The notes below the pieces were generated by a model. It saw only the letters and a program-made list of their open reading frames with translations. It was not told the DNA's origin and searched no databases. A DNA stretch of 64,000 bases from Streptomyces sp. PKU-EA00015. Its GTDB lineage: Bacteria; Actinomycetota; Actinomycetes; Streptomycetales; Streptomycetaceae. The stretch is taken from contig NZ_JABZEE010000007.1 in NCBI RefSeq assembly GCF_013387495.1, positions 124,001 through 188,000 of the forward strand, written 5' to 3'. Both the position numbers and the translations under genes were made by a program. Shown in pieces: positions 1 to 11,284 of this stretch. Position 1 is the first letter of the stretch. Each line of letters begins with the position of its first letter.

Positions 1-314
1 ATCGGCGTGCTGTTCGTCGCCGTGGCCTTCGGCGCCGGGCGGCTGCTGCGGCCGGTGGTGCCGACCCCGGAGAAGCTGCTCACGTACGAGTGCGGTGTCG
101 ACCCCGTCGGCGAGGGCTGGGCCCACACCCAGGTCCGTTACTACGTCTACGCCTTCCTGTACGTGATCTTCGCCGTCGACTCGATCTTCCTCTTCCCGTG
201 GGCGACCGTCTTCGCCGCCGGGGGCTACGGCGCGACGACGCTCGTCGAAATGTTCATCTTCCTCGGCTTCCTGGCCGTGGGACTGCTCTACGCGTACAAG
301 AAGGGCGTCCTGAC

Positions 315-324
<10 letters not shown>
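1..324 (+). CDS. nuoA: NADH-quinone oxidoreductase subunit A, 5' end missing
   Basis: Small membrane subunit of the complex I proton-pumping arm. The visible 107 codons enter with no start codon, so the first membrane helix is cut off by the window edge. The family signature [13 protein letters not shown] lies in the first third, followed by two hydrophobic helices ([16 protein letters not shown] and the [15 protein letters not shown] segment). The stop overlaps the start of nuoB by ten bases, which suggests translational coupling. It is the first visible gene of a ten-gene nuo operon. An internal GTG at 7 is open but would remove most of helix 1, so it is not chosen as the start. Confidence 0.95.
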
Positions 325-928
<604 letters not shown>

Positions 929-932
<4 letters not shown>

Positions 933-2095
933 ATCCGTACGACAGCCTCCCGGACGCCGTCACCGAGATCTTCGGCGAAGAGGCCACCGCCGAACGCGGC
1001 TACGACCTCCTCACCGTCGACGTCCCCGCCGGCACCTGGATCGCGGCGCTGGAGATCGCCCGCGACAAGCTGGGCTGCACCTACTTCGACTGGCTGAGCG
1101 CGGTCGACGAACCGGGCATCGGCTTCCGCGTGTGCGCGCACGTCGTCTCCCTGGAGGGCCGCGCGGTCCGCCGGCTGCTCGTCCGCACCACCGTCCCGCA
1201 CAGCGCCCCCTCGCTGCCGACCGCCGTCGACGTCTACGCGGGCGCGAGCTGGCACGAGCGCGAGACGCACGAGATGTTCGGCGTCGATTTCACCGGGCAT
1301 CCGCACCTTGATCCCCTGCTCCTTCCCGAGGGCTTCGAAGGGCACCCGCTGCGCAAGGACTTCGTCCTGGCCGCCCGGGTGGCCAAGGCATGGCCGGGTG
1401 CCAAGGAGCCGGGGGAGTCCGAGCACGGCGGGCCCAAGCGACGCCAGATGCTGCCGCCCGGCGTCCCCGACCCGAACGAGTGGGGCCCGCTGAAGGGCCA
1501 GCTCCCGCCCGCACCGGCCCGGCCGGCCCGCACCCCGCGTGCGGCCGCCGCCCCCGGCGCGACGGCCGAGCGCCCGCCGCGCCGCACCCGCACGGCGAGC
1601 GAGGGCTCGGCGTCGCAGGCCCCTGCGGCTCCGGGGGACGCGGGCGAGGCCCGTCCGGCCCGGCGGACGCGCACGGCGAGCGAGGGCTCGGCGTCCCAGG
1701 CGGCGGCTGCTGAGGCAGGCGCGGTTGGTCCGGCCCGGCGTACGCGCAGTGCGAGCGAGGGCTCGGCGTCGCAGGCCCCTGCGGCTCCGGGGGACGCGGG
1801 CGAGGAGACTCCTGCCGGTCCGCGCCCCCGCAGTTCCGACGCCCCCTGGCACCACGCCCGCCCCGCCTTCGACGATCAGCAACCGCCCGCGAGCGCGCCC
1901 GGCACGGCCCCCGAGGAGGCGCGGCCGCCCGGAGAAGCCCCCGCAGCCACGCCCGAGCCCGCGCCCCCCGCCGAGGCCGAGGCCGAGTGCGTACCCGAGC
2001 CCGAGCCCGAGCCCGAGCCCGCGCCACGCGCCGAGCCCGCACACGAACCCGAGGCCGACGAGCCGAACCGACCTGCCGGAGGCGACCCCGCGTGA
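929..2095 (+). CDS. nuoC: NADH-quinone oxidoreductase subunit C with long repetitive C-terminal tail
   Basis: Complex I 30-kDa subunit, 388 residues from a GTG overlapping the nuoB stop. Residues about 1-175 are the family domain, including the hallmark [12 protein letters not shown] and the end HPLRKDF. From about residue 180 onward the protein is low-complexity Pro/Ala/Glu: three copies of a 25-27-residue unit beginning RRTR(T/S)ASEGSASQA, then an EPEPEP-type stretch. Ordinary NuoC is about 180-250 residues, so almost half of this protein is extra. No nuoD follows. The tail may reach a partner subunit or simply be a disordered expansion. It overlaps nuoH by four bases. Confidence 0.93.
1580..1816 (+). 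repeat. Three in-frame tandem repeats in the nuoC tail
   Basis: Three consecutive units begin at 1580, 1661 and 1736 (27, 25 and 27 codons). Each starts RRTR(T/S)ASEGSASQA. Units 1 and 3 also share PAAPGDAGE, while unit 2 has diverged at that point. The DNA is nearly identical across the first 14 codons of each unit, so the expansion is recent. Confidence 0.9.
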
Positions 2096-3060
2096 ACGAC
2101 GCCCTCGACGTCGCCTTCCGGCTCATCGTCGTCTTCGCCGTGTTCATGGTCCTCCCGCTGATCATCGGGCAGACCGAGCACAAGGTCATGGCCCACATGC
2201 AGGGACGCCTCGGCCCCATGTACGCCGGCGGCTTCCACGGCTGGGCCCAGCTCGTCGCCGACGGCGTGAAGTTCGCGCAGAAGGAGGACGTGGTCCCGGC
2301 GGACGCCGACCGCCGCATCTTCCAACTCGCGCCCGCCGTTGCTCTGCTGCCCTACCTCCTGGTCCTGATCGCGATCCCCATCGGTCCGAGCGAGAGCGCG
2401 GTCGGCCAGATCGTCGACGCCGGCATCTTCTTCGTCCTCGCCGTCATGGGCGTCGGCGTACTCGGGTCGCTCATGGCGGGCTGGGCGTCGGCCAACAAGT
2501 TCTCCCTTCTCGGCGGTCTGCGTACCGCGGCTCAGCTGCTCGCGTACGAACTGCCGATGCTGCTCACCGCCGCGTCCGTCGCCATGGCGGCCGGTACGGT
2601 CTCACTGCCCGGCATCCTGAACGCCTTCGAGTGGTGGTGGCTGCCCTGGCAGATCGTGGGCGCCGTCGTCTTCTTCGTCGCCGGTCTCGCCGAACTTCAG
2701 CGTCCTCCCTTCGACATGCCGGTCGCCGACTCCGAGATCATCTTCGGTGCGTACACCGAGTACACCGGCCTCCGTTTCGCCCTGTTCCTGCTCGCCGAAT
2801 ACGCGGGCATCGTCGTCCTGTGCGGTCTGACCACCGTCCTCTTCCTCGGCGGCTGGCACGGTCCGTTCGGTGCCGACGGGCTCGGCTGGGTGTGGACCCT
2901 CCTCAAGACCGCGCTCCTGGCCTTCCTCGTCATCTGGCTGCGCGTGAGCTATCCGCGGCTGCGCGAGGACCAGCTGCAGAAGCTCGCCTGGACGGCCCTC
3001 GTCCCCCTCGCCCTCGCCCAGATCGCCCTCACCGGCATCGTCAAGGTGGTGATCCAGTAA
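2092..3060 (+). CDS. nuoH: NADH-quinone oxidoreductase subunit H
   Basis: Membrane subunit at the junction of the hydrophilic and membrane arms; it forms part of the quinone chamber. The 322-residue protein starts at a GTG overlapping the nuoC stop. It has about eight hydrophobic helices and the conserved loop [20 protein letters not shown] followed by GVKFAQKED. The [11 protein letters not shown] and [10 protein letters not shown] segments, which line the quinone site in this family, are intact. It directly follows nuoC, so nuoD, E, F and G are absent from the usual order. The nuoI start overlaps the stop codon. Confidence 0.97.
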   Translation: MNDALDVAFRLIVVFAVFMVLPLIIGQTEHKVMAHMQGRLGPMYAGGFHGWAQLVADGVKFAQKEDVVPADADRRIFQLAPAVALLPYLLVLIAIPIGPSESAVGQIVDAGIFFVLAVMGVGVLGSLMAGWASANKFSLLGGLRTAAQLLAYELPMLLTAASVAMAAGTVSLPGILNAFEWWWLPWQIVGAVVFFVAGLAELQRPPFDMPVADSEIIFGAYTEYTGLRFALFLLAEYAGIVVLCGLTTVLFLGGWHGPFGADGLGWVWTLLKTALLAFLVIWLRVSYPRLREDQLQKLAWTALVPLALAQIALTGIVKVVIQ

Positions 3061-3668
3061 TGTCCCCGATCCCCGGCAGCGGCCTCGCCAAGGGCCTTGC
3101 CGTCACCCTGCGGACGATGACGAAGAAGCACGTCACCGCGCAGTACCCGGACGTCCTGCCCGACCTCCCGCCGCGCAGCCGCGGCGTGATCGGCCTGTTC
3201 GAGGAGAACTGCACGGTCTGCATGCTCTGCGCCCGTGAGTGCCCCGACTGGTGCATCTACATCGACTCCCACAAGGAGACCGTCCCGGCGGCCGCCCCCG
3301 GAGGCCGTGAGCGCAGCCGGAACGTCCTCGACCGGTTCGCCATCGACTTCTCGCTCTGCATGTACTGCGGTATCTGCATCGAGGTGTGTCCTTTCGACGC
3401 GTTGTTCTGGTCGCCCGAGTTCGAGTACGCCGAGACCGACATCCACGAACTCACCCACGAGCGCGACAAGCTCCGCGAGTGGATGTGGACGGTGCCCGCG
3501 CCGCCCGCACTCGACCCGGGCGCCGAGGAGCCGAAGGAGATCGCGGCTGCCCGCAAGGCCGCCGAGAAGCTCGCGGCCGCCGAGGAGGCAGCAGCGGTCG
3601 AGGCCCACGCCGGCACCGAGCCGGGCACCGAGCCCGGCGCCGAACCGGGACAGGGAGGCCCCGCATGA
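3060..3668 (+). CDS. nuoI: NADH-quinone oxidoreductase subunit I (two [4Fe-4S] ferredoxin)
   Basis: Ferredoxin-like subunit that holds clusters N6a and N6b and relays electrons towards NuoB. The 202-residue protein starts at an ATG sharing its A with the nuoH TAA. Both Cys motifs are complete: [12 protein letters not shown] near residue 52 and [12 protein letters not shown] near residue 100. The tail beyond about residue 145 is Ala/Glu-rich and ends in short GTEPG-type repeats, another low-complexity extension like that of NuoC. It overlaps nuoJ by four bases. Confidence 0.97.
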   Translation: MSPIPGSGLAKGLAVTLRTMTKKHVTAQYPDVLPDLPPRSRGVIGLFEENCTVCMLCARECPDWCIYIDSHKETVPAAAPGGRERSRNVLDRFAIDFSLCMYCGICIEVCPFDALFWSPEFEYAETDIHELTHERDKLREWMWTVPAPPALDPGAEEPKEIAAARKAAEKLAAAEEAAAVEAHAGTEPGTEPGAEPGQGGPA

Positions 3669-4303
3669 CGCTCGCCGCCGCTTCCGCGCCCCAGGGCTTC
3701 CTCTCGCCGACCGGTGTCGAGATCGCCTTCCTGCTCGTCGGCCTCGCCACGCTCGGCGCGGCCCTCGTCACCGTCACGACCAGGCAGCTGGTGCATGCCG
3801 CGCTCTGGCTGGTCGTGACGCTCGGCGGCCTCGCCGTCGAGTACCTCCTGCTCACCGCCGAGTTCATCGCGTGGGTGCAGGTCCTGATCTACGTCGGGTC
3901 CGTGGTCGTCCTCCTTCTCTTCGGGCTGATGCTCACCAAGGCCCCCATCGGCCGCTCCCCGGACGCCGATTCGGGCAACCGGTGGGTGGCCCTCCCGGTG
4001 GCCGCCGCCGCCGCGGCGGCCCTGGTGTGGGTCGTCGTGGACGCGTTCCGCACCACCTGGATCGACCTCGACGGACCCGTCCAGGGATCCACCAAGGTGT
4101 CCGGCGAGATCCTCTTCCGGCACTGGGTGCTGCCGTTCGAAGCGCTCTCCGTCCTCCTGCTCGCCGCCCTCGTCGGCGCGATCGTGCTGTCCCGCCGGGA
4201 CCCGGAACCGCCCGCCACGACCGGTCCCGTGCCGCCGGACCGGGCCGGCCGCACGGGCCGCGAGGCTGCGGCCGACCGTACGGCCCGAGAGGGGAAGAGC
4301 TGA
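3665..4303 (+). CDS. nuoJ: NADH-quinone oxidoreductase subunit J
   Basis: Hydrophobic membrane-arm subunit of complex I, 212 residues. About five transmembrane helices are visible, including the segment reaching into [21 protein letters not shown], the most conserved part of the family, where a pi-bulge helix takes part in coupling. The 50-residue C-terminus is hydrophilic and Arg/Pro-rich. ATG start inside an ATGA overlap with nuoI, and a one-base overlap with nuoK. Confidence 0.96.
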   Translation: MTLAAASAPQGFLSPTGVEIAFLLVGLATLGAALVTVTTRQLVHAALWLVVTLGGLAVEYLLLTAEFIAWVQVLIYVGSVVVLLLFGLMLTKAPIGRSPDADSGNRWVALPVAAAAAAALVWVVVDAFRTTWIDLDGPVQGSTKVSGEILFRHWVLPFEALSVLLLAALVGAIVLSRRDPEPPATTGPVPPDRAGRTGREAAADRTAREGKS

Positions 4304-4689
4304 TGCATCTCGCCTATCCCGCCGTGCTCGCCGTCCTCCTCTTCAGCATCGGGCTGTACGGCGTCCTCGCACGCCGCAACGCGATCCTCGTCCTGATGTC
4401 CGTCGAGCTGATGCTCAACGCGGTCAACCTCAACCTGGTCGCCTTCGACGTGTGGCTGCGCGACACGCTCCACGCCGGCCAGGCCCTCACCCTGTTCATC
4501 ATCGCCATCGCCGCCGCCGAGATCGGGATCGGCCTGGCGATCGTGCTGATGGTCTACCGCAACCGCGGCAGCTCCGACGTCGACCGCCTCCGTGACACGG
4601 CCGAGCCGACCGGACCCGACGGCAGCGGCACCCCCGACGACAGCGACACACCCGCAGACCGCGAGGAGAAGGCCGAGGCCACCGCGTGA
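4303..4689 (+). CDS. nuoK: NADH-quinone oxidoreductase subunit K
   Basis: Small three-helix membrane subunit (128 residues) related to MrpC antiporter subunits. The segment [18 protein letters not shown] contains the conserved membrane glutamate. A second membrane glutamate lies in [12 protein letters not shown]. The last 30 residues are an acidic hydrophilic tail beyond the usual length of about 100. GTGA overlap with nuoL. Confidence 0.97.
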   Translation: MHLAYPAVLAVLLFSIGLYGVLARRNAILVLMSVELMLNAVNLNLVAFDVWLRDTLHAGQALTLFIIAIAAAEIGIGLAIVLMVYRNRGSSDVDRLRDTAEPTGPDGSGTPDDSDTPADREEKAEATA

Positions 4690-6686
4690 CCACGACGACC
4701 CTCGCCGTTCTCGTCCCCCTTCTTCCGTTCCTCGGAGCCGCCGCCGGACTCCTCCTCGGCCGCACCGCCCCCGGATTCGTCCGCCCCCTGGCCGTCCTGC
4801 CCACGCTCGCAGCCGCCGCTCTCGCCGTCGTCGTCGCAGCGCGCCAGCAAGGCGGGCGGACCATCACCGCGTCGACCGAGCTCACGCCCACCGGCTCGGT
4901 CCCGATCGACCTCGCCCTGCACATCGACGGCTTCGCGGCGCTCGTCGCCGTGCTGGTCGGGATCGTCGCGTCCTGCGTGCAGATCTACTCGACGGGCTAT
5001 CTCCGCGACGACCCGCGTTACCCCTCGTACGCGGCGCTCATCTCCCTGTTCACGTCCGCCATGCTGCTCGTCGTCTACTCCGGCGACCTGATGGTGCTGC
5101 TCGTGGGCTGGGAGATCATGGGCATCTGCTCGTACTTCCTCGTCGGCCACTACTGGGAGACGTCCGAGGCGCGTGCCGCCTCCCTCAAGGCGTTCCTGGT
5201 CACCAAGCTCGGTGATGTCCCCTTCCTGATCGGTCTGTTCGCGCTCGCCGCCGACGCGGGCACCTTCCGTATCAGCGGCATCCTCGGCGCCGTCGCCGCC
5301 GGCGCCGTCGACCACCCCACCCTGGTGGCACTCCTGCTCCTCGCGGGCGTGGCGGGCAAGTCGGCGCAGTTCCCCCTGCACACCTGGCTTCCCGACGCGA
5401 TGGCGGGCCCCACGCCCGTCTCCGCGCTGATCCACGCCGCGACGATGGTCGCGGCCGGTGTCTACTTCGTGGCCCGGCTCCTTCCCGTCTTCGCCGCGTC
5501 CGCCGCGGCCATGACCGTCCTCGCCGCTATGGCGGCGGTCACGATGGTCGGTTCGGCGCTCGCCGCGCTCGCCCAGGACGACATCAAGCGTGTCCTCGCC
5601 TACTCGACCATCGGCCAGCTCGGCTACATGTCGGGGGCACTGGCCGTCGGCGACCGCGGCGCCGCCGTCTTCCACCTCCTGTCCCACGGTGCGTTCAAGG
5701 CGCTGCTCTTCCTCGCCGCCGGTGTGATCATCCATGCCGCCGGCACGAATTCGCTCGCCGCCATGTCCCGGATGAGCGGCTTGGCCAAGCGCGTGCCCGA
5801 CGCCTACTGGACGATGACCGTCGCGCTGCTCGCGCTCGCCGCGATCCCTCCCTTCGCCGGCTTCTTCTCCAAGGAAGCCGTCCTGGTCGCCGCCGAGCAC
5901 ACCGCGCTCGGCGATTCCGCCGTCGCCCCCGCCGGCGCCGGCTGGGCCGTGCTGGTCGCCGGACTGCTGACCGCCGTCCTCACCGCCGCCTACGCGATGC
6001 GGCTGTGGCTGCTCGCCTTCCGCGGCCGCGGTGCCGAGGCACCCGACCACGGCCGCGAGCCGGTCGCCATGACCACCGTGCTCTGGGTCCTCGCCGTGCC
6101 GTCACTCGCCTTCGGCCTGACCTTCGACCAGCTGCCCGGCTGGTTCGACGGCCACGCCCTCACCCCCACCGTCACCACCGCCGTCCTCGGCACGGGCGTC
6201 GCCCTGGTCGGCGGACTGATCACCTACGGAGCGTGGCGGCACACCACGGCGGCAGCCGCACATCCCCCCATCGGCGCCGTGGCCGCTCACCCCGGCGCCG
6301 AACCGGCCGTCTCCGAGGCCGAGGCGATCGCGGCCCACACCCCCGCCTACGGATCGATCGCGGCGGCCGCCGACCCGTCCGACCCCGCCCGGCTGCTGCT
6401 CGGCCCGCTCCATCGCCACGCGGCGGCGGGATTCCACGTCGACGCCGTCTACTCCGCGCTGTTCGTCCGCCCGGTACGCGCCGCCGCGCAGCTCGTCCGC
6501 TTCCTCGACCGTGAGGTCGTCGACACCTATGTCAGCGGATCGGGCACCGGCGCACGCCTGCTCGGCAGCGCCGTGCGCCGCGCGCAGACCGGCAACGTGC
6601 AGACCTACCTCGGCGCGTTGCTCGCGGGCTCCGTCGTCCTGGCCGTCGCCGCCGTCGTCCTGTCCAACGTCAACGCGGGGTCGTGA
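4686..6686 (+). CDS. nuoL: NADH-quinone oxidoreductase subunit L (antiporter-like)
   Basis: Largest antiporter-like proton-pumping subunit of the membrane arm, 666 residues, about 16 helices. The proton-translocation core is visible: [16 protein letters not shown] with its membrane glutamate, the [29 protein letters not shown] region split here as [20 protein letters not shown] plus following residues, and the [11 protein letters not shown] helix with its lysine just before it ([10 protein letters not shown]). The C-terminus has the lateral-helix region. GTG start overlapping the nuoK stop. Followed after 3 bases by nuoM. Confidence 0.97.
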   Translation: MTTTTLAVLVPLLPFLGAAAGLLLGRTAPGFVRPLAVLPTLAAAALAVVVAARQQGGRTITASTELTPTGSVPIDLALHIDGFAALVAVLVGIVASCVQIYSTGYLRDDPRYPSYAALISLFTSAMLLVVYSGDLMVLLVGWEIMGICSYFLVGHYWETSEARAASLKAFLVTKLGDVPFLIGLFALAADAGTFRISGILGAVAAGAVDHPTLVALLLLAGVAGKSAQFPLHTWLPDAMAGPTPVSALIHAATMVAAGVYFVARLLPVFAASAAAMTVLAAMAAVTMVGSALAALAQDDIKRVLAYSTIGQLGYMSGALAVGDRGAAVFHLLSHGAFKALLFLAAGVIIHAAGTNSLAAMSRMSGLAKRVPDAYWTMTVALLALAAIPPFAGFFSKEAVLVAAEHTALGDSAVAPAGAGWAVLVAGLLTAVLTAAYAMRLWLLAFRGRGAEAPDHGREPVAMTTVLWVLAVPSLAFGLTFDQLPGWFDGHALTPTVTTAVLGTGVALVGGLITYGAWRHTTAAAAHPPIGAVAAHPGAEPAVSEAEAIAAHTPAYGSIAAAADPSDPARLLLGPLHRHAAAGFHVDAVYSALFVRPVRAAAQLVRFLDREVVDTYVSGSGTGARLLGSAVRRAQTGNVQTYLGALLAGSVVLAVAAVVLSNVNAGS

Positions 6687-6689
6687 GCC

Positions 6690-8291
6690 GTGATCGATAT
6701 CAGCGAGTCCGTGATGCAGCTCCTTCTCGCGTTCGTCGTCGTCGGCCCGCTCCTGGGCGCCGCCGCGGCGCTCCTGCCCGCCCCGCCCGGCCTGCGCGGC
6801 TCCGGCCCGGACCAGGCGGTCCTGCGGCACGGCGTGACCGTCACCGGCGCGGTCCTGGCCGCCGCCGTGGTGCTGGCGCTCGGCTTCGACCACGACCGGC
6901 CGTCGCGGATGCAGGCCACGACGGACATCAGCTGGATCCCGGCACTCGACGTGCGGATCCACCTCGGTGTCGACGGCATTTCGCTCCCCCTTCTCGTGCT
7001 GACGGCGTTGCTGACCTTCCTCTGCGCGCTCCACGGCTACTTCAAGATGCCTGCCGGCCCTTCGCCGAAGGCATTCGTCGCTCTGCTGCTCGTCCTCGAA
7101 TCCGGCACTCTCGCGACCTTCGCGGTCCTCGACCTGGTGCTGTTCTTCCTGGCCTTCGAGATGGTGCTCATCCCGATGTACTTCCTCATCGCCCGCTGGG
7201 GCGGTGAAGGACGGCAGCCCGCCGCCTGGAAGTTCATCCTCTACACATTGCTCGGCTCGGTCGTCATGCTGCTCGGCCTCCTGCTCGTCGGGCTGAAGGC
7301 CGGCACATTCGACATGGTGGCACTCGCCACTGACAACGGCCGCGACCTCACCACATCCGTGCAGGTCATCGCCGTTCTGGCGATCGGGATCGGGCTCGCG
7401 GTCAAGACACCGATGTGGCCTCTGCACAGCTGGCTGCCGGACGCGCACACCGCGGCCCCGACCATCGGCTCGGTCCTGCTCGCCGGTGTCCTGCTCAAGA
7501 TGGGTACGTACGGATTCGTCCGTATCGTCCTGCCGATCACGCCCGACGGGATGCGGACGTTCGCCCCGTACCTCGCTGCCTTCGCCGTCGTCGGCATCAT
7601 CTACGGATCGCTCGCCTGTCTCGCCCTGGCGCGCAAGGGCGCGGGCGGCGACCTGAAGCGGCTCATCGCCTACTCGTCCGTGGGCCACATGGGCTTCGTC
7701 CTCCTCGGCATCGCGAGCATGACGCCCACCGGCATCAACGGCGCGCTCTTCGCCAACATCGCCCACGGCCTCATCACCGGCCTCCTGTTCTTCCTGGTCG
7801 GCGCGGTGAAGGACCGCTACGGCACCGCGGATCTCGACACCCTCGCCGGAGCCACCGGCGCCGCGCTGTACGGACGCGCTCCCCGCCTCGGCGGGCTGCT
7901 CGCCTTCGCGGCCGTCGCGTCCCTCGGACTGCCGGGCCTGGCCGGGTTCTGGGGAGAGATGCTCGCCCTGTTCGGGGCCTTCGACCCGGCCGACGGGCTC
8001 AGCCGGCCCGCGTTCCTCGTCTTCATGGCGATCGCCGCCTTCGGCACGCTGCTGACGGCGGCGTACCTGCTGGTCGTCGTACGCCGGGTCTGTATGGGAG
8101 CGCCGCCCCAGGGCCTCCCGAGCGCGGCGGACGGCCGGGTGTTCGCCCCGCTCACCGACGTCCGCGGATACGAGTTCGCCGCCTGGACCCCGCTCGTGGC
8201 CCTCACCGTCATCGCCGGACTGTGGCCCGCGGTCCTCCTCGGCCTCACCGACCCGGCAGTGCAGCAGCTCCTCGCAGGAGGCAAGTCGTGA
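6690..8291 (+). CDS. nuoM: NADH-quinone oxidoreductase subunit M (antiporter-like)
   Basis: Second antiporter-like subunit, 533 residues and about 14 helices. Conserved features include the [15 protein letters not shown] helix carrying the key glutamate, the segment [20 protein letters not shown], and the lysine helix [22 protein letters not shown] start three bases after the nuoL stop. GTGA overlap with nuoN. Confidence 0.97.
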   Translation: MIDISESVMQLLLAFVVVGPLLGAAAALLPAPPGLRGSGPDQAVLRHGVTVTGAVLAAAVVLALGFDHDRPSRMQATTDISWIPALDVRIHLGVDGISLPLLVLTALLTFLCALHGYFKMPAGPSPKAFVALLLVLESGTLATFAVLDLVLFFLAFEMVLIPMYFLIARWGGEGRQPAAWKFILYTLLGSVVMLLGLLLVGLKAGTFDMVALATDNGRDLTTSVQVIAVLAIGIGLAVKTPMWPLHSWLPDAHTAAPTIGSVLLAGVLLKMGTYGFVRIVLPITPDGMRTFAPYLAAFAVVGIIYGSLACLALARKGAGGDLKRLIAYSSVGHMGFVLLGIASMTPTGINGALFANIAHGLITGLLFFLVGAVKDRYGTADLDTLAGATGAALYGRAPRLGGLLAFAAVASLGLPGLAGFWGEMLALFGAFDPADGLSRPAFLVFMAIAAFGTLLTAAYLLVVVRRVCMGAPPQGLPSAADGRVFAPLTDVRGYEFAAWTPLVALTVIAGLWPAVLLGLTDPAVQQLLAGGKS

Positions 8292-9814
8292 CCATGGCCG
8301 CCGACAGCGTCCCCAGCCTGGTCCAGTCGGTCGACTGGCTCACGATCGCGCCGCCGACCATCACGGCCGTCGTCGGACTGGTCGTCCTCGTCGTGGACCT
8401 CTTCGTCGAGGAGCGTCGCAAGCCGCTGCTCGGCGCCCTCGCCGTCGCGGGCCTGATCGCCGCAATGGCGACCCTGCTCCCGCTGCGCAAGGGCGACCGC
8501 TCGACGTTCTGCCTGACCGACGGCACCGAGGCGTGCAGCTACACCGCCGACCACTTCACCCTGGCCATCCAGTTCCTGGTGCTCGGCGGCGCGCTCCTGA
8601 CCGCGGTGCTCTCGCTCACGTACACCCGCAAGGACCTTCCCGCCGGAGAGTTCTGGTTCCTGCTGCTCTCCTCGGCGGCCGGCGCGGCGCTGCTGCCCGC
8701 CTCCCGCGACCTCGCCACTCTCGTGGTCGCCCTCGAAGTCGCGTCGCTGCCCGCCTTCGCCCTCGTGGGACTCAGGCGCGGCGACCGGCTCTCCAGCGAA
8801 GCCGCCCTGAAGTTCTTCCTGTCCTCCGTCACCGCGACGGCCGTCACTCTGCTCGGCGTCAGCTTCGTCTACGCCGCGACCGGCACGCTGCACCTCACCC
8901 AGGTCGCCGCCGGGCTCGAGAACGTTCCCGGCCAGCTGGACACACTCGCCAAGGCGGGCGTCGCCCTGACGCTCGTCGGCTTCGCGTTCAAGACCGCAGC
9001 CGTTCCCTTCCACTTCTGGGTCCCCGACACCTATGTGGGCGCGCCCCTCCCGGTCGCCGGTTACCTCTCCGTCGTCGGCAAGGCCGTCGGATTCACCGGC
9101 CTCATCCTGGTGACCGTCATCGCCTTCCCCGCGTACGCCGACATCTGGGGCCCGGCGCTCGCCGTCCTGGCCGCCCTCACCATGACCGCGGGCAACGTGG
9201 CGGCCCTGCGCCAGTCGGCCACGCGCGCGTGGAGCGCGGTACGGCTGCTGGCCTGGTCCTCCGTCGGGCAGGCCGGTTACCTCCTGGTGCCGATCGCGGC
9301 CGCCGCGTACTCCAGCGACGACCAGATCGGCGCCACCGTCGCCTACGCCCTGATGTACGCCGTCGTGAACCTCGGGGCTTTCTCGGTCGCCGCGCTCGTC
9401 GCCCGGAACCACCCGCAGAACCGGATCGCGGACTACCGGGGCCTGTACGCGGCCCGCCCCGCGGCCGCCCTGGCGATGGGCTTCTTCCTGCTCTGCCTGG
9501 CCGGCCTGCCGCCGGGCATCATCGGCCTGTTCGCCAAGGTCACCGTGTTCTCGTCGGCGGTCGACGCGGGCCTGGGCTGGCTCGCGGTCGTCATGGGCGT
9601 CAATGTGGTGATCGCGCTCTACTACTACCTCCAGTGGACAGCGCTCCTCTTCCGTGCCCCCCATGGCGCTGTGAGCGGCGCGGAGGTCGAGCCGGTGCGC
9701 CGGCGCACGCCCGCGCCCGTCACCGTGGCCATCGCGCTGACCGCGGTCGGCGGTGTCGTGCTCTCCGGCTATCCCCAGCTGGTGCTGCGCTTCGCCGCGG
9801 ACACGCTGTTCTGA
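8288..9814 (+). CDS. nuoN: NADH-quinone oxidoreductase subunit N (antiporter-like)
   Basis: Third antiporter-like subunit and last gene of the nuo operon, 508 residues, about 14 helices. The functional segments [20 protein letters not shown] and the helix with [15 protein letters not shown] are present, as is the E-containing helix [16 protein letters not shown]. The GTG at 8288 is preceded at about 5 bases by a strong AGGAGG ribosome site and overlaps the nuoM stop. An ATG two codons later is the only alternative. Confidence 0.97.
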   Translation: MTMAADSVPSLVQSVDWLTIAPPTITAVVGLVVLVVDLFVEERRKPLLGALAVAGLIAAMATLLPLRKGDRSTFCLTDGTEACSYTADHFTLAIQFLVLGGALLTAVLSLTYTRKDLPAGEFWFLLLSSAAGAALLPASRDLATLVVALEVASLPAFALVGLRRGDRLSSEAALKFFLSSVTATAVTLLGVSFVYAATGTLHLTQVAAGLENVPGQLDTLAKAGVALTLVGFAFKTAAVPFHFWVPDTYVGAPLPVAGYLSVVGKAVGFTGLILVTVIAFPAYADIWGPALAVLAALTMTAGNVAALRQSATRAWSAVRLLAWSSVGQAGYLLVPIAAAAYSSDDQIGATVAYALMYAVVNLGAFSVAALVARNHPQNRIADYRGLYAARPAAALAMGFFLLCLAGLPPGIIGLFAKVTVFSSAVDAGLGWLAVVMGVNVVIALYYYLQWTALLFRAPHGAVSGAEVEPVRRRTPAPVTVAIALTAVGGVVLSGYPQLVLRFAADTLF

Positions 9815-9963
9815 CCATCACCCGAACGGCCCACGCCCCAGGGCCGGGAGCACAAGGGAACCAGCGTCCTTCGCCTGGCGTTGACCAGTACAGAAGGGTC
9901 CACTGGACAGTGGAGCACCGCCACGCAAAGGGTTCCCCTGCCGCACCGCTTGGAGGGCGTACC

Positions 9964-10827
9964 GTGCACCGCCGGCACAACGGGCTGAAGACCGCCGTAC
10001 TCCTCGGGGGACTGTCCGCACTCATCCTCGTCATCGGCAGCTTCTTCGGCCGGACGGGTCTGCTCGTCGCGCTCGTCGTCGCCCTCGGTACGAACGCCTA
10101 CGCCTACTGGAACAGCGACAAGCTGGCGCTGCGCGCCATGCGTGCCCGTCCGGTCAGCGAGTTCGAGGCGCCCGCGCTGTACCGGATCGTCCGTGAACTC
10201 TCCACCGCCGCCCGCCAGCCCATGCCCCGCCTGTACATCTCGCCGACCCAGGCGCCCAACGCCTTCGCCACCGGCCGCAACCCGCGCAACGCGGCCGTGT
10301 GCTGCACCGAGGGGATCATGCGGATCCTCGACGAGCGCGAGCTGCGCGGCGTCATCGGCCACGAGCTCAGCCACGTCTACAACCGCGACATCCTCATCTC
10401 GTCCGTTGCCGGAGCCCTGGCCTCGGTCGTGATGTTCCTGGTCAACTTCGCCTGGCTCATCCCCGTCGGCCGCTCGGACGACGACGACGGCCCCGGCCTC
10501 GTCGGCATGCTGCTGATCATGATCCTGGGGCCGCTGGCCGCCTCGGTGATCCAGCTCGCGGTCAGCCGCTCGCGGGAGTACGAGGCGGACGCGTCGGGCG
10601 CCCAGCTCACCGGCGACCCGCTGGCACTGGCGAGCGCCCTGCGCAAGCTCGACGCCGGGACGAAGCAGCTGCCGCTGCCGCCGGAGCCCCGCCTGGAGAC
10701 GGCGAGCCACATGATGATCGCGAACCCCTTCGGGCCGGGCCGGGGCTTCTCCAGGATGTTCTCCACCCACCCGCCCATGGCGGAACGAATCTCCCGCCTC
10801 GAGCAGATGGCAGGTCATCGCCCGTGA
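9964..10827 (+). CDS. htpX: HtpX-type membrane zinc metalloprotease
   Basis: M48-family membrane endopeptidase for quality control of membrane proteins, 287 residues, the usual length. Two N-terminal helices (about 8-45) precede the zinc motif HELSH at 133-137. Two further helices (about 148-165 and 180-200) follow, then [10 protein letters not shown], which supplies the third zinc ligand. The GTG at 9964 has a GGAGGG ribosome site. An upstream in-frame extension exists but has no family resemblance. The 149-base gap after nuoN suggests its own promoter. It overlaps the next gene by ATGA-type coupling (GTGA). Confidence 0.95.
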   Translation: MHRRHNGLKTAVLLGGLSALILVIGSFFGRTGLLVALVVALGTNAYAYWNSDKLALRAMRARPVSEFEAPALYRIVRELSTAARQPMPRLYISPTQAPNAFATGRNPRNAAVCCTEGIMRILDERELRGVIGHELSHVYNRDILISSVAGALASVVMFLVNFAWLIPVGRSDDDDGPGLVGMLLIMILGPLAASVIQLAVSRSREYEADASGAQLTGDPLALASALRKLDAGTKQLPLPPEPRLETASHMMIANPFGPGRGFSRMFSTHPPMAERISRLEQMAGHRP

Positions 10828-11231
10828 AGACAATTCTGAACGTCATTTGGCTGATCCTCAGCGGCTTCTGGCTCTTCCTCGGATACCTGGCCGCCGGCGT
10901 CATCCTCTGCATCACGATCATCGGCATCCCGTTCGGCCTCGCGTCGTTCCGGATCGGCGTCTACGCCCTGTGGCCCTTCGGCTACACGACCGTCGACCGC
11001 CGCGACTCCGGGGCACCGTCGCTCATCGGCAATGTGCTGTGGTTGATCCTGGCCGGATGGTGGCTCGCACTCAGCCACATCGTCACAGGCATCGCACTGT
11101 GCCTGACGATCATCGGCATCCCGTTCGGCGTGGCCAACTTCAAGCTGCTCCCGGTGTCGCTGATGCCGCTCGGCCGCGAGATCGTCCCCTCGGACCGCCC
11201 CTTCGCGAGCCGCACTGAGGCTCGTCCGTAG
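10824..11231 (+). CDS. YccF-domain inner-membrane protein
   Basis: Small integral membrane protein, 135 residues, made of two tandem copies of the YccF-type unit: a hydrophobic helix followed by [10 protein letters not shown] (about 32-41) and again [10 protein letters not shown] (about 92-101). Molecular function is unknown for the family. The GTG start overlaps the htpX stop, so the two are probably co-translated. The C-terminal 20 residues are hydrophilic. Confidence 0.9.
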   Translation: MKTILNVIWLILSGFWLFLGYLAAGVILCITIIGIPFGLASFRIGVYALWPFGYTTVDRRDSGAPSLIGNVLWLILAGWWLALSHIVTGIALCLTIIGIPFGVANFKLLPVSLMPLGREIVPSDRPFASRTEARP

Positions 11232-11251
11232 CAGCCGGTGCCGGGCCCGCC

Positions 11252-11273
11252 GGCCGCCCCACCGCGGGCGGTC
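11252..11273. terminator. Hairpin between convergent genes
   Basis: An 8-bp GC-rich stem (GGCCGCCC with GGGCGGTC) sits in the 53-base gap between the convergent yccF-type and permease genes. There is no T-tract, as is usual in Streptomyces. It could stop transcription from both sides. Confidence 0.5.
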
Positions 11274-11284
11274 GTGTACGGCGT

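Noticed and set aside
8533..9963. Upstream extension of the htpX frame across nuoN
   Set aside because: The extension is an Arg/Pro-rich shadow of nuoN. The protease family begins at the GTG at 9964 with its own ribosome site.
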